A stretch of 64,000 nt of DNA from an uncultured SAR116 cluster alpha proteobacterium. Its GTDB lineage: Bacteria > Pseudomonadota > Alphaproteobacteria > Puniceispirillales > Marisalimonadaceae. The stretch lies in the NCBI GenBank assembly GCA_902589185.1, contig CACIRZ010000003.1, forward strand, positions 27,728 to 91,727, written 5' to 3'. This document shows, piece after piece, positions 35,664 to 44,357 of the stretch. The translations under genes were made by a program, and so were the position numbers. The notes beneath the pieces were generated by a model, which was given only the letters and a program-made list of their open reading frames with translations, had not been told where the DNA came from and did not search any database. Positions within the stretch are counted from its first letter, which is position 1. Every line of letters begins with the position of its first letter.

Positions 35664-36593
35664 TTATTTATTCCAATCTCGGTACCAGTTTTTAAATAAA
35701 GTATATTGACTTTCTGCATAATTTTTCTGACTCTCACTCAACTTATCAGTAGGATTAAAGTGCAAATCGTACGCTTTTTCTCCGTTTAAAACCATTAAAT
35801 ATTTATAATAAAGCACCAGATCTGGTCCCTCATCAAAAGATGATAAAACTGCGAGTGCACACTCAAGTTCCATAGCTTTTTGTCTTGCTTTAGAGTTGCC
35901 GCTTGCAGCTTTTTCACATAGATCAATTAAATGTAATACTTCTTTTGGAAACGCATTCCCCACTCCAGTTATTGCTCCAACTGCGCCGCAGTTTACGTAG
36001 CCATGATATACAGTTGTATCTACCCCAATCATCAAGGATATATCATCATATTTAGAAGTAATATGTTCTGCTGCATAACTAAGATCATTGGCTCCTCCAA
36101 ATTCTTTAAATCCCACTAAATTTGGATATTCTTTTCGTAAATCAAAAAATAAATCTGCTCTTGTTGAAAACCCATAATAATGACTATTGTAAATAACTGC
36201 AGGAAGTTTGGGAGCTCCACTTAAAATAGACGCAAAATGTGCTCTCTGAGCTGAAAGCGAAGGTCCCCTAGATAAAACTCTTGGAATTACCATGAGACCT
36301 GAAGCACCTACTTCTTGGGCATGTACAGCATGATCAGTTGCTTTTTTTGAATTAATTGAACCAGTTCCTACTATTGTAGGAACACCAGCTTTAACCAACC
36401 TAGAAACACCCGCTTGTCTTTCTTCGTCAGTTAATAAAGGCCAATCTCCCATTGATCCACAATAAACTACAGCGGACATCCCATAATTGATAAGCTCTTC
36501 AGCTTTTTGCACGAGTAAATCAAAGTTTGGAGAGAGATCTTCGTTGCATGGCGTCATAAGAGCTGGCATACAACCTTTAAAAATATTTTTCAA
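35664..36593 (-). CDS. Dihydrodipicolinate synthase/N-acetylneuraminate lyase family protein
   Basis: 309 residues, TIM barrel of the DapA/NAL family. Schiff-base Lys163 in LVGFKEFGG; catalytic Tyr135 in VIYNSHYYG (the usual YNxP Pro is replaced by His, a sign of a non-DHDPS function); GSMGDWPLLTDEER matches the substrate-loop. It probably splits or forms a 2-oxo acid. Start: TTG 36593, because AGGAGG sits 5 bases upstream and no ATG is near until residue 9. Followed within 19 bases by two SDR genes on the upstream side, so an oxidation-cleavage route is likely. Confidence 0.9.
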   Translation of the reverse strand: MKNIFKGCMPALMTPCNEDLSPNFDLLVQKAEELINYGMSAVVYCGSMGDWPLLTDEERQAGVSRLVKAGVPTIVGTGSINSKKATDHAVHAQEVGASGLMVIPRVLSRGPSLSAQRAHFASILSGAPKLPAVIYNSHYYGFSTRADLFFDLRKEYPNLVGFKEFGGANDLSYAAEHITSKYDDISLMIGVDTTVYHGYVNCGAVGAITGVGNAFPKEVLHLIDLCEKAASGNSKARQKAMELECALAVLSSFDEGPDLVLYYKYLMVLNGEKAYDLHFNPTDKLSESQKNYAESQYTLFKNWYRDWNK

Positions 36594-36612
36594 ATTACCC
36601 TCCTAGATTAAT

Positions 36613-37377
36613 TTACCCGTTGATTGAATAACCACCATCGACAGGGATAGCAGTGCCCGTGACATAATTAGAAGCATCACTAGATAAAAATACAGCTATT
36701 CCTCCCAAATCATCCGGATCTCCCCAGCGCCCGGCAGGAGTTCTTTCTTCTACTCTTTTTTGAAGTTCAGGAATATCAACCCTAGCTTGTCGAGTTAAAG
36801 TGGTATCTATATATCCTGGTAAAACCGCATTTACTTGAATGTTGTCTTTAGCCCAAGTATTTGCAAGACTTTTTGTTAATTGTACTACACCCCCTTTACT
36901 TGCAGAATATGCACTTCCCAGGGGTGCGCCAAATAAAGAATGCATGGATCCAATATTAATAATTTTTCCACTGTTAATATTCTTAAAATGTTTAAAAGCA
37001 GCTTTAGAACAAGTAAATGTACTTATCAAGTTTGTATCTATTATTGATATCCATTCCTTTAATTCATATTCCTCAGGTCGTTTTCTAATATTAGTGCCAG
37101 CGTTATTAATTAAAATATTTAGTTTTCCGTATGCTTGAACTACATCTTCAATAAGTGTATTACATGAGTTTTCATTCACTACATCTACTATCAAAGATTT
37201 ACACTCAATGTTCAAAGAGTTTAACTCTTCAATTGATTTCTTGTTTTTTTCTTCATTCCTTCCGGCTATAACAACAGTTGCACCAGCTTCTCCTATAGCT
37301 TTTGCCATCGCAAACCCTATACCACCATTACCACCTGTAATTAATGCAACCTTATCTGTCAGATTAAATAATTTCAT
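36613..37377 (-). CDS. Short-chain dehydrogenase/reductase, SDR
   Basis: 254 residues. Cofactor motif GGNGGIGFA near residue 16, NNAGTN (about 92), Ser in NIGSMHSL and catalytic Tyr-Lys in YSASKGGVVQ, and GYIDTTLTR at the C-terminal side. Close to the gluconate 5-dehydrogenase-like group. AAGGAG is 6 bases before the ATG. Co-directional with the DapA-like lyase. Confidence 0.93.
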   Translation of the reverse strand: MKLFNLTDKVALITGGNGGIGFAMAKAIGEAGATVVIAGRNEEKNKKSIEELNSLNIECKSLIVDVVNENSCNTLIEDVVQAYGKLNILINNAGTNIRKRPEEYELKEWISIIDTNLISTFTCSKAAFKHFKNINSGKIINIGSMHSLFGAPLGSAYSASKGGVVQLTKSLANTWAKDNIQVNAVLPGYIDTTLTRQARVDIPELQKRVEERTPAGRWGDPDDLGGIAVFLSSDASNYVTGTAIPVDGGYSING

Positions 37378-37395
37378 ATAGAACTCCTTTATGAT

Positions 37396-38115
37396 CTACC
37401 AATTTTCTTGAGATGTTCTTACATCTAATTCAAATGTCCATGCATCTTTACTTTGATTATATAGAAACATATAAGCTTCTGTAACATTCTCTATGTTAAT
37501 AAGTTTACCTTCTTTAACTCTATCTTCAAAATCAGATAATCGTTGTTTTATTCTTTCTCCTGCTAAACCTCCATCAACAATTACATGACTTACGTGAATT
37601 GAGTTTTCAGCATATTCTTTTGCTAAAGCCTGAGCTAAATTTCTAAGGGCTCCTTTAGCAGAATTAAAAGCACCAAAATTAGATTTACCTCTTAAAGATG
37701 CACTAGCTCCAGTAAAAATAAGGGTGCCAGCTGTTTTTTCTAATAAAAATGTTTTAATAACTTCTTTAGCAAATAAAAATCCGCCAAAACAGCCACTTTC
37801 CCAGCTTTCTCGAAAATAATTAGCATCCATTTCAACAATTTTACCAGGTCTATTATTACCAACATTATAAACAGCGAAATCTAATCCAGGACCAATTTCT
37901 TTGATCATATTTTTTATCTGATTTTCATCAGTTGCATCTACAATTATTGGTATTGCTTTGTTCCCGTCATCTAAAATAGTATTGACTACATTATCTAATG
38001 ATGACTTTGTCCTCCCTGCAACAAATACTTCAAAATTATTGTTTGCAATTTTTCTACATAATTGTCCACCTAAACCATTTAATGGACCAACACCTATGAC
38101 TAAAGCTTTTTTCAT
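37396..38115 (-). CDS. SDR family protein with Phe in place of catalytic Tyr
   Basis: 239 residues. Glycine-rich cofactor loop GVGPLNGLGG (8-17), YNVGNN and FTGASASLRG are present, but the Tyr-x-x-x-Lys motif reads FNSAKGALRN, so the catalytic tyrosine is missing. This F..AK..LR form occurs in a distinct subgroup of SDR proteins whose activity is unclear. First gene of the SDR-SDR-lyase set; 18 bases precede the next SDR gene. Confidence 0.85.
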   Translation of the reverse strand: MKKALVIGVGPLNGLGGQLCRKIANNNFEVFVAGRTKSSLDNVVNTILDDGNKAIPIIVDATDENQIKNMIKEIGPGLDFAVYNVGNNRPGKIVEMDANYFRESWESGCFGGFLFAKEVIKTFLLEKTAGTLIFTGASASLRGKSNFGAFNSAKGALRNLAQALAKEYAENSIHVSHVIVDGGLAGERIKQRLSDFEDRVKEGKLINIENVTEAYMFLYNQSKDAWTFELDVRTSQENW

Positions 38116-38129
38116 TTGTTATACTCTAA

Positions 38130-38408
38130 TTAATTTAAGTAAGAATCTATTCTTTGTAGCAAAGAATTAAGTCTAATTTTCAAGTCTAATAATTGATTTT
38201 TTAAATTTTTATTTTCATTTTTTAGTTCTTTAATTTTTAATTTTAATAAAGAGTTATTTAAATTTTTACTAGGAGCTTGGTTTTTTTGGTCAGCTTTACA
38301 TGTATTATAAATTGTAATTTCTTCAGCAGAAGTACCTTTTAAAACACACTCATGCGCCAATATTTGGGGTGAAAATAAAATAAAAAATGATAAAATTATA
38401 ATCTTCAT
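38130..38408 (-). CDS. Small exported coiled-coil protein, 92 residues
   Basis: Signal peptide MKIIILSFFILF with cleavage near ILAHE, two cysteines (Cys21 and Cys37) within a 40-residue head, and a heptad-like leucine/lysine-rich helix from about 50 to 90 (NENKNLKNQLLDLK). A small periplasmic or membrane-associated protein of unknown function. Ends 14 bases before the SDR gene but is not obviously related to it. Confidence 0.65.
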   Translation of the reverse strand: MKIIILSFFILFSPQILAHECVLKGTSAEEITIYNTCKADQKNQAPSKNLNNSLLKLKIKELKNENKNLKNQLLDLKIRLNSLLQRIDSYLN

Positions 38409-38477
38409 GTTAATATGTTATTAGTTAGTTATACTGATACAATTACATACTAAGTATGCATTTAACAAGAGGTAAAA

Positions 38478-38762
38478 ATGTACACTAGAATTGCTGAATT
38501 TCAATCAACTTCAAAAGTTAATTGTGATATGATCATAGCTTTTTTTCAAAACGTAATGATACCCAGAAATATAAAAAATGGACAATTGAGTTGTGAAGTT
38601 TATAGAGTTTCAGATACTACAGGCTTTGTTATATCTTGTTTTAAAAATAAAAATGATGCTTCAAAAATTATGAAAATAATGGCAGACGAGGTTAATGAAG
38701 TAAAAGGTAACACTAAGATAAAGTTTATAGAAGGTGAACGAATTTTCAAAATCGAAGGATAA
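38478..38762 (+). CDS. Small protein of unknown function, 94 residues
   Basis: AGAGG is 5 bases upstream of ATG 38478. The pattern MYTRIAEFQST, CEVYRVSDTTGFVIS, FKNKNDASKIMKIM suggests a beta-alpha-beta ferredoxin-like fold (antibiotic-biosynthesis monooxygenase-like). It precedes the hsp20 gene by 3 bases and is probably co-transcribed with it. Confidence 0.65.
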   Translation: MYTRIAEFQSTSKVNCDMIIAFFQNVMIPRNIKNGQLSCEVYRVSDTTGFVISCFKNKNDASKIMKIMADEVNEVKGNTKIKFIEGERIFKIEG

Positions 38763-38765
38763 AAA

Positions 38766-39182
38766 ATGACTTTATTACAAAATAAATTTTTAAAATATTA
38801 TATTGGGTATAATGATTTTTTTGACGAGATTGATAAAGTTTCTTCAATTCAAAACAAATCAAACTTAGCCTTTGATATTATAAAATATGACTATAATAAT
38901 TACGAAATTCATGTAGCCTTAGCAGGTATTGAACCTAATCAAATAAAAATTAATACGGTTAATGATTATTTAGTTTTGGATGTAAAAAATAAAGCATTAT
39001 CAATTGATAAAGATATAATACATAAAGGTATTCACAATAATTCTACTAAACAAGTTTTTAGACTAGAGCAAAATATTTTAGTGGACGAAGCAGAATTAAC
39101 CAATGGCATATTAAAAATCAAATTATACAAAAAAGATATGCAAGTATCACCTAGAAGAATTATTGAAATAATAGAAGAATAA
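38766..39182 (+). CDS. Hsp20/alpha-crystallin family small heat shock protein
   Basis: 138 residues. The alpha-crystallin domain spans about 35-130: FDIIKYDYNNYEIHVALAG, the conserved AGI-like stretch, FRLEQNILVDEAELTNGILKIKL with the family's A.L.NGVL pattern. A short N-terminal arm and a short tail are the size of E. coli IbpA (about 137 residues). Holds unfolding proteins in a refoldable state. No clear sigma-32 site was found. Confidence 0.9.
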   Translation: MTLLQNKFLKYYIGYNDFFDEIDKVSSIQNKSNLAFDIIKYDYNNYEIHVALAGIEPNQIKINTVNDYLVLDVKNKALSIDKDIIHKGIHNNSTKQVFRLEQNILVDEAELTNGILKIKLYKKDMQVSPRRIIEIIEE

Positions 39183-39217
39183 ATCAAATCTTATTAATTT
39201 TTAAATAAGGAAAAGAA

Positions 39218-39985
39218 ATGAACCACATGATTGATACTCAAAAGTTAAAAAGTCAAATTACTGAAAAAGAATGGCAATTAAGGCTAGATCTAGCTGCTAC
39301 TTACAGATTAATTGCCATGTATGGATGGGATGATTTAATTTATACACATGTGTCTTTAAGAATACCTGGACCAGAACATCATTTTCTAATCAATCCCTAC
39401 GGTTTGATGTTTGATGAGATTACTGCTTCTAGCTTGGTTAAAATTGATCTTAATGGTGATGCAGTTATAGATACACCTTATGAAGTAAATCCTGCTGGTT
39501 TTACCATTCATAGTGCAATACATTCTGCAAGAGAAGATGCTCAATGCGTTTTACATCTTCACACTAATGATGGTGTTGCTGTTTCTATACAAAAAGATGG
39601 ATTACTACCAATTAGCCAAACTTCTATGTTGATTCATCCACATATTGCATATCATGATTATGAAGGCCTAGCACTAGATCATAGTGAAAAAGAAAGATTA
39701 ATTAAAGACATAGGAGATAAAAATCTATTTATACTTCGCAATCATGGAACTTTATCTGTTGGACAAACATGCGGAATAGCTTTTATGGGAATATATTTTC
39801 TTGAGAGAGCTTGTTCGGCTCAGATAAGAGCACAGGCAGCTGGTAAAATAAATTTACCATCAAAAGAAGCCATTAAAACCACTCAAGAACAATCTATTGG
39901 TATGTTTGATTTGGGAAAAGACAGGTTGGCTTGGCCAGCATTGCTAAGAAAACTTGAGAGATACTCACCAGACTATAAAATTTAA
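39218..39985 (+). CDS. Class II aldolase/adducin domain protein
   Basis: 255 residues. Zn-binding histidines are visible at His113 and His115 (VLHLHTNDG) and in LRNHGTLSVG near residue 175. The catalytic Glu of true class II aldolases, expected between the SS and the first His pair, is not at its usual place, where the sequence reads NPAGFTIHSAIH, so it may be a decarboxylase or an adducin-like protein and not an aldolase. AAGGA is 6 bases before ATG. The stop overlaps the convergent PhyH gene by 4 bases. Confidence 0.87.
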   Translation: MNHMIDTQKLKSQITEKEWQLRLDLAATYRLIAMYGWDDLIYTHVSLRIPGPEHHFLINPYGLMFDEITASSLVKIDLNGDAVIDTPYEVNPAGFTIHSAIHSAREDAQCVLHLHTNDGVAVSIQKDGLLPISQTSMLIHPHIAYHDYEGLALDHSEKERLIKDIGDKNLFILRNHGTLSVGQTCGIAFMGIYFLERACSAQIRAQAAGKINLPSKEAIKTTQEQSIGMFDLGKDRLAWPALLRKLERYSPDYKI

Positions 39986-40872
39986 AATGCAGATTTAGCA
40001 CCACCTGTTTTTTGAGAAGTGAATATAGAACCATAATCTGGTGCTGGTGGAAGAGGTATTGTTACCGGAACATTATCCATTCTAGGTTGGTAACTTACCT
40101 TCCCACACACCATTTGCTTTTCTAATTGATCGCACAATTGTACAGGATTTGTGCTTTTCATATATGCGCCTGCGCCAACCAATGGCCATGCATCGGCTGA
40201 ATTGCATTCGTAAAATAAAACTAATCTATCTCTGTTACTGTTATTAGGTGAAGATCCATGAAGTGTTCTCGCATGATGAATAGTCATAGATCTTGCCTTT
40301 CCAGTTAAAGTTACTGCTTTGCTCATATCAAAATCTGAATCATCTGGATCAATTGCACCACAAAAAACACCATTGTTAAAATGACTTAACACAGGGCCCT
40401 TGTGACTCTTAGGTATTACCATTAATGGTCCATTATCTATATCAACATCATTTAACATCAAACCCAAAGCCAGAACATTATCATTTGTGTGAGGATAAAA
40501 TGCCCAATCTTGGTGCCATTCCACAGCAGCCCCTCCACCAGGTGCTTTGGTGTTTAATTTACTTGTTTTTAAAGACACATTATCACCAAGAAGGTCTCTA
40601 AGAATTTCTTCAATTTTTGACTCTTTTATAATATCCCAAAAAAATTGAGAATGTTGGTGTGGCTGTTTAATTCTTTTAAGTCTGGGGTTATCAGATGAAT
40701 GACCATCTTCAAGGTCAAAAATATTATCATTTTCTCTGATCATTTTTGATTTTTCAAAAAAACCATTTACTAAAGCCAACATTTCCTTGTGTTGATTTTC
40801 TGATATAACATCTTCAACAAGTAAATAACCTTGGTCATTGTAAAAATTTATTTCATCCTTAGATAATGCCAT
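39982..40872 (-). CDS. Phytanoyl-CoA dioxygenase (PhyH) family protein
   Basis: 296 residues. Iron ligands in EWHQDWAFYP and TLHGSSPN, 2-oxoglutarate Arg in NRDRLVLFYE. AGGAGG is 5 bases before the ATG, and the MFS gene starts on the opposite strand 90 bases away, so both may share control. GAYMKSTNP.QL and a C-terminal TIPLPPAPDYGS stretch match the ectoine-hydroxylase-like side of PhyH proteins, though it is not ectoine hydroxylase by evidence here. Confidence 0.9.
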   Translation of the reverse strand: MALSKDEINFYNDQGYLLVEDVISENQHKEMLALVNGFFEKSKMIRENDNIFDLEDGHSSDNPRLKRIKQPHQHSQFFWDIIKESKIEEILRDLLGDNVSLKTSKLNTKAPGGGAAVEWHQDWAFYPHTNDNVLALGLMLNDVDIDNGPLMVIPKSHKGPVLSHFNNGVFCGAIDPDDSDFDMSKAVTLTGKARSMTIHHARTLHGSSPNNSNRDRLVLFYECNSADAWPLVGAGAYMKSTNPVQLCDQLEKQMVCGKVSYQPRMDNVPVTIPLPPAPDYGSIFTSQKTGGAKSAF

Positions 40873-40961
40873 CTATACCTCCTAAAAAATAGAAAAGTAA
40901 TTATAATTTTAGTCATTTGTAAATTATATGTTAATTAAATAATTTTTAAGAGCAACAAGAT

Positions 40962-42188
40962 ATGAAGAATAATTTTATAGAGCAAGACAGTAAGCAAGCT
41001 TGGCTAAGATTAATAATTATCTTTACAATGAGTGTTATTGGAACTGCAGGTATGTGGTCTGTTGTTATAATAATGCCAAATATTCAAAATGAGTTTGGAC
41101 TAGATAGAGCAGCTTCTACCTATCCATATGTTGCAACAATGTTTGGTTACGGTATAGGCAATGTAATCATTGGTCGTATGTTAGATAAAATTGGGATTAG
41201 AAAACCAATAATTTTTGCTTTAATATTATTAGTTTCTTCTTATTTGTTTTCAGTTTTAGCAACAAATGTTTTTTGGCTGTCTATAATTCAGTTTTTTTTA
41301 GGTTTTTCTGCTGCTGCTTTTTTTGGTCCAATGATGGCAGATATATCTAAATTTTTTTATAAAAGAAAAGGTCTTGCTGTCTCTCTAGTTGCAAGTGGTC
41401 AACATTTATGCGGTGCAATATGGCCATTTTTGATCAAAGACTTTTTAATTGATGGCCAATGGAAGAGTGCACATTTATTTATTGCTGTAGTATGCAGCAT
41501 TTGCATCCCAATATTATTTTTTTTTCTAGGAGAAAAGAAAACAAAATCAAATGAAAAAGTACAAAATTTTGAAAAAAATAGAAATGTAAACTCTACTCAA
41601 AAATTATCAATAAGTAATAAAAAAATTCAAATTTTACTAATGTTTGCTGGAATTCTTTGTTGTGTTGCTATGTCTGTACCTCAAGTACACATCGTACCTT
41701 TATGCATTGATTATGGATATGGCTTAACGGTGGGTACTGAAATATTATCATTTATGTTATTTGCTGCTGTAACAAGCAGAATTTTGTTTGGCTTTTTATC
41801 AGATAAAATAGGTCCCATTCAAACACTTATTCTTGGTTCAAGTCTTCAAGCTATTTCTCTATCAATGTTTTTGCCATTTAATAGTCAATTATCTTTGTAC
41901 ATTGTTGCAGTCTTTTTTGGATTATCCCAAGGAGGAATAGTACCTATCTATACTGTGATTATAAGTAAATTCTTACCTACTAATGAAGTCGCTGAAAGAG
42001 TTGGTTTACTCATATTCGCAACTATAATTGGAATGTCATTAGGTGGTTGGCTGTCAGGGGAAATATTTGATTATACTAATTCATATAAATTGGCATTTTT
42101 AAATGGTATATTTTGGAATATTATAAATGTCTTGATAATGGTTTATCTGTATTTAGTTTATATAAATTCAAAAAGGATTAATGATTGA
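40962..42188 (+). CDS. Major facilitator superfamily transporter
   Basis: 408 residues with twelve hydrophobic segments in two halves. Loop 2-3 motif GRMLDKIGIRKP (residues about 70-82) and its repeat GFLSDKIGP (about 275) are typical, as is the VASGQHLCGAIWP helix. Resembles the oxalate/formate-antiporter-like and monocarboxylate carriers. Divergent from a PhyH gene, so it may bring in that enzyme's substrate (inference). The stop overlaps the next small gene by one base (TGATG). Confidence 0.92.
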   Translation: MKNNFIEQDSKQAWLRLIIIFTMSVIGTAGMWSVVIIMPNIQNEFGLDRAASTYPYVATMFGYGIGNVIIGRMLDKIGIRKPIIFALILLVSSYLFSVLATNVFWLSIIQFFLGFSAAAFFGPMMADISKFFYKRKGLAVSLVASGQHLCGAIWPFLIKDFLIDGQWKSAHLFIAVVCSICIPILFFFLGEKKTKSNEKVQNFEKNRNVNSTQKLSISNKKIQILLMFAGILCCVAMSVPQVHIVPLCIDYGYGLTVGTEILSFMLFAAVTSRILFGFLSDKIGPIQTLILGSSLQAISLSMFLPFNSQLSLYIVAVFFGLSQGGIVPIYTVIISKFLPTNEVAERVGLLIFATIIGMSLGGWLSGEIFDYTNSYKLAFLNGIFWNIINVLIMVYLYLVYINSKRIND

Positions 42189-42340
42189 TGGATTTAGAAA
42201 AATTAATGTCTGATTTATGGAAAAAATATCTTGAAACAAAAGATGTCAAATATCTTGCTGAAGCATGTGAAAAAGCACCTTTTTTTGGGCAAAAACAAAT
42301 GGGAAAAGAAATTAGCAAAATTTTGAAAAATTTGTCATGA
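42188..42340 (+). CDS. Small protein of unknown function, 50 residues
   Basis: ATG at 42188 overlaps the MFS stop (TGATG), and its TGA (42338-42340) overlaps the ATG of the DUF924 gene as ATGA. Both overlaps support translation. It is mostly helical and charged (MDLEKLMSDLWKKYLETKD ... KEISKILKNLS), no cysteine pair, one Cys in EACEKAPFFG. No family recognised; it could act with either neighbour. Confidence 0.65.
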   Translation: MDLEKLMSDLWKKYLETKDVKYLAEACEKAPFFGQKQMGKEISKILKNLS

Positions 42341-42879
42341 TTAATTCTATAATGATTTTAGATTTTTGGTTTAAAGAATGTACTCCAAAGATGTGGTTCA
42401 AAAAAGACAAAGAATTTGACAACTTAATAAAGAACAGGTTTCAAAAAATACTTGAATTTTGTTTAGAAAATAAAATCAACAATTATCACTTTACTAAAGA
42501 AGATTATCTTTCGTGGATAATTGTATTAGATCAATTTAGTAGAAATATTTATAGAAACCAAATAAAATCATTCGCTGGAGATGAGAAAGCTCTAAAATTA
42601 TCAAAAATAGCAATTAAGAAGAGTTTTCTTAAATCTAACGAAGATAACTATAATAGTTTTTTTTTGATGCCTTTTATGCATAGTGAAAAACTTTCAGATC
42701 ATCAATTTAGCCTTCCCTTTTTTAAAAAATATACAAATAAAAATACTTATGATTCAGCACAAAGACATAAAAAGGTTATAGAAACTTTTTCAAGATTTCC
42801 TCATAGAAATGAAATTTTAGGTAGAAAATCAACTAAATCAGAATTAGAGTTTTTGAAATTACCTGGGAGTAAATTTTAA
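42337..42879 (+). CDS. DUF924 family protein
   Basis: 180 residues. The DUF924 marks are all there: ILDFWF at the start, WIIVLDQFSRNIYR near residue 70, FFLMPFMHSEKLSDH near 107 and RFPHRNEILGRKST near 153. The family is helical and uncharacterised; no reaction can be stated. Start ATG 42337 (MINSIMILDFWF). Overlaps the 50-residue protein gene, 5 bases before the alpha/beta hydrolase gene. Confidence 0.9.
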   Translation: MINSIMILDFWFKECTPKMWFKKDKEFDNLIKNRFQKILEFCLENKINNYHFTKEDYLSWIIVLDQFSRNIYRNQIKSFAGDEKALKLSKIAIKKSFLKSNEDNYNSFFLMPFMHSEKLSDHQFSLPFFKKYTNKNTYDSAQRHKKVIETFSRFPHRNEILGRKSTKSELEFLKLPGSKF

Positions 42880-42884
42880 ATATC

Positions 42885-43682
42885 ATGGAAATTAAAAATA
42901 CAAAAGTAGGAAATAATCCATGTATTTCAATTGATTATGCAGGTCAAGGAGAAATGATTATCTTTTTGCATGGTATTGGTGGTAATAAAAAGAATTGGAC
43001 AGAAAATCTTATTTTTTTCTCTAAAAAATTTCTTTCAGTTGCTTGGGATACTCGAGGATATGGAGAAAGTGATGATTATGAAGGAGATTTAAATTTTGAA
43101 GATGTCTTATATGATCTAGTGAAAATATTCAAACATTTCAACAAAGATAAGGCTCACATTGTAGGACTGTCAATGGGTGGACAAATCGCAACTTTATTTT
43201 ATGAAAAATATCCAAGTTATGTGAAATCTTTAATATTATGTGATACTCATTTTGGATTATCAAATCTAAGTCCACAAGAAATAGAAAAATTTATAAACTT
43301 AAGAAAAGAACCTCTTATAAATGGCAAAGAACCAAGAGACATAGCTCCAATCGTAGCTTCAACACTTATTGGAGATGTTAATAATAAATCAGCCTATGAA
43401 CAATTAGTTAACTCAATGGAGCTATTACATAAAGAGAGCTATTTAAAAACCATTGACACATCAATGAGAACTGAACATCGTCATATCTTTAGAACAATCG
43501 ATGTACCAACATTTATCATGGTTGGTGAGTTAGACACTTTGACGCCACCATCAATGTCTAATGAAATTATGAAAGAAATAAAAAATAGTAAATTAAGCGT
43601 TATTCCTAATGCTGGGCATCTATCAAATATTGAAAATCCAACAGTATTCAATCAAAAATTGTTAGAATTTCTAGATAGTTAA
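42885..43682 (+). CDS. Alpha/beta hydrolase
   Basis: 265 residues. HGIGGNKKNW forms the oxyanion loop, nucleophile Ser96 in GLSMGGQ, Asp in VGELDTLTPP and His in NAGHLSNIENP. Closest by motif to the 3-oxoadipate enol-lactonase/BioH-like group, but not assignable. In a run of short-spaced plus-strand genes from the MFS carrier to the CitE-like lyase. Confidence 0.9.
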   Translation: MEIKNTKVGNNPCISIDYAGQGEMIIFLHGIGGNKKNWTENLIFFSKKFLSVAWDTRGYGESDDYEGDLNFEDVLYDLVKIFKHFNKDKAHIVGLSMGGQIATLFYEKYPSYVKSLILCDTHFGLSNLSPQEIEKFINLRKEPLINGKEPRDIAPIVASTLIGDVNNKSAYEQLVNSMELLHKESYLKTIDTSMRTEHRHIFRTIDVPTFIMVGELDTLTPPSMSNEIMKEIKNSKLSVIPNAGHLSNIENPTVFNQKLLEFLDS

Positions 43683-44357
43683 ATGAAGTTAATTAAAATT
43701 AAACTATACATATATTTATTAATCTATTCACAAATAAAGCATACAAAGCTTATGACTCAAAATATGAGAAGTCCAGGAAATGGTTTTTTAGGAAATATTG
43801 CTAAAGAACTGATGATCGTATTTAACGAATTTGTTTATAATGACTCAATTAAAAAACTTAATGTTAAAAAAAATGATAATGTTATAGAAATTGGATCTGG
43901 TAATGGACAGGGAATTAAAAAATTACTAAACCTCACTTCCAAAAATATTATTTCGATAGAAGTCAGCGATACATTTCGTAATAAATTAATTCAAAAATTT
44001 AAAAATCAAAATGTTACAATCTTATCTAATGATGCAAAAAATTTATCTAATATTGTAAAAGATAATTCTTTCGATAAATTGCTAGCAGTTAATGTGGTTT
44101 ATTTTTTACACCCTATAATTGACTATGCTAGAGAATTCTTCAGAATATTAAAAATAAATGGATTAGGTGTTTTAGTTTGCAAATTTGAGGGTATTAAAAA
44201 CTTTGATAACAAAGTTGCTCCAAATAAGAATTTGGAAGATATAGTTAAAGCTTTTGAGAAAGCCGGGTTTAGAGTTAAAACAGAATTCATTAAATCCAAT
44301 AATACACAAAAAGAATATCATGCAATTTATTTAAGAAAGAGTAAGAATGAACCATAA
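43683..44357 (+). CDS. Class I SAM-dependent methyltransferase
   Basis: 224 residues. Motif I VIEIGSGNGQGIKKLL (about 66-81), IEVSD as the acidic loop, and DKLLAVNVVYFLHP (about 128-141) as motif IV. The ATG directly follows the hydrolase stop; the N-terminal 23 residues are very hydrophobic and might not belong, in which case translation starts at ATG 43752. Substrate unknown. It overlaps the next gene by 11 bases. Confidence 0.85.
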   Translation: MKLIKIKLYIYLLIYSQIKHTKLMTQNMRSPGNGFLGNIAKELMIVFNEFVYNDSIKKLNVKKNDNVIEIGSGNGQGIKKLLNLTSKNIISIEVSDTFRNKLIQKFKNQNVTILSNDAKNLSNIVKDNSFDKLLAVNVVYFLHPIIDYAREFFRILKINGLGVLVCKFEGIKNFDNKVAPNKNLEDIVKAFEKAGFRVKTEFIKSNNTQKEYHAIYLRKSKNEP

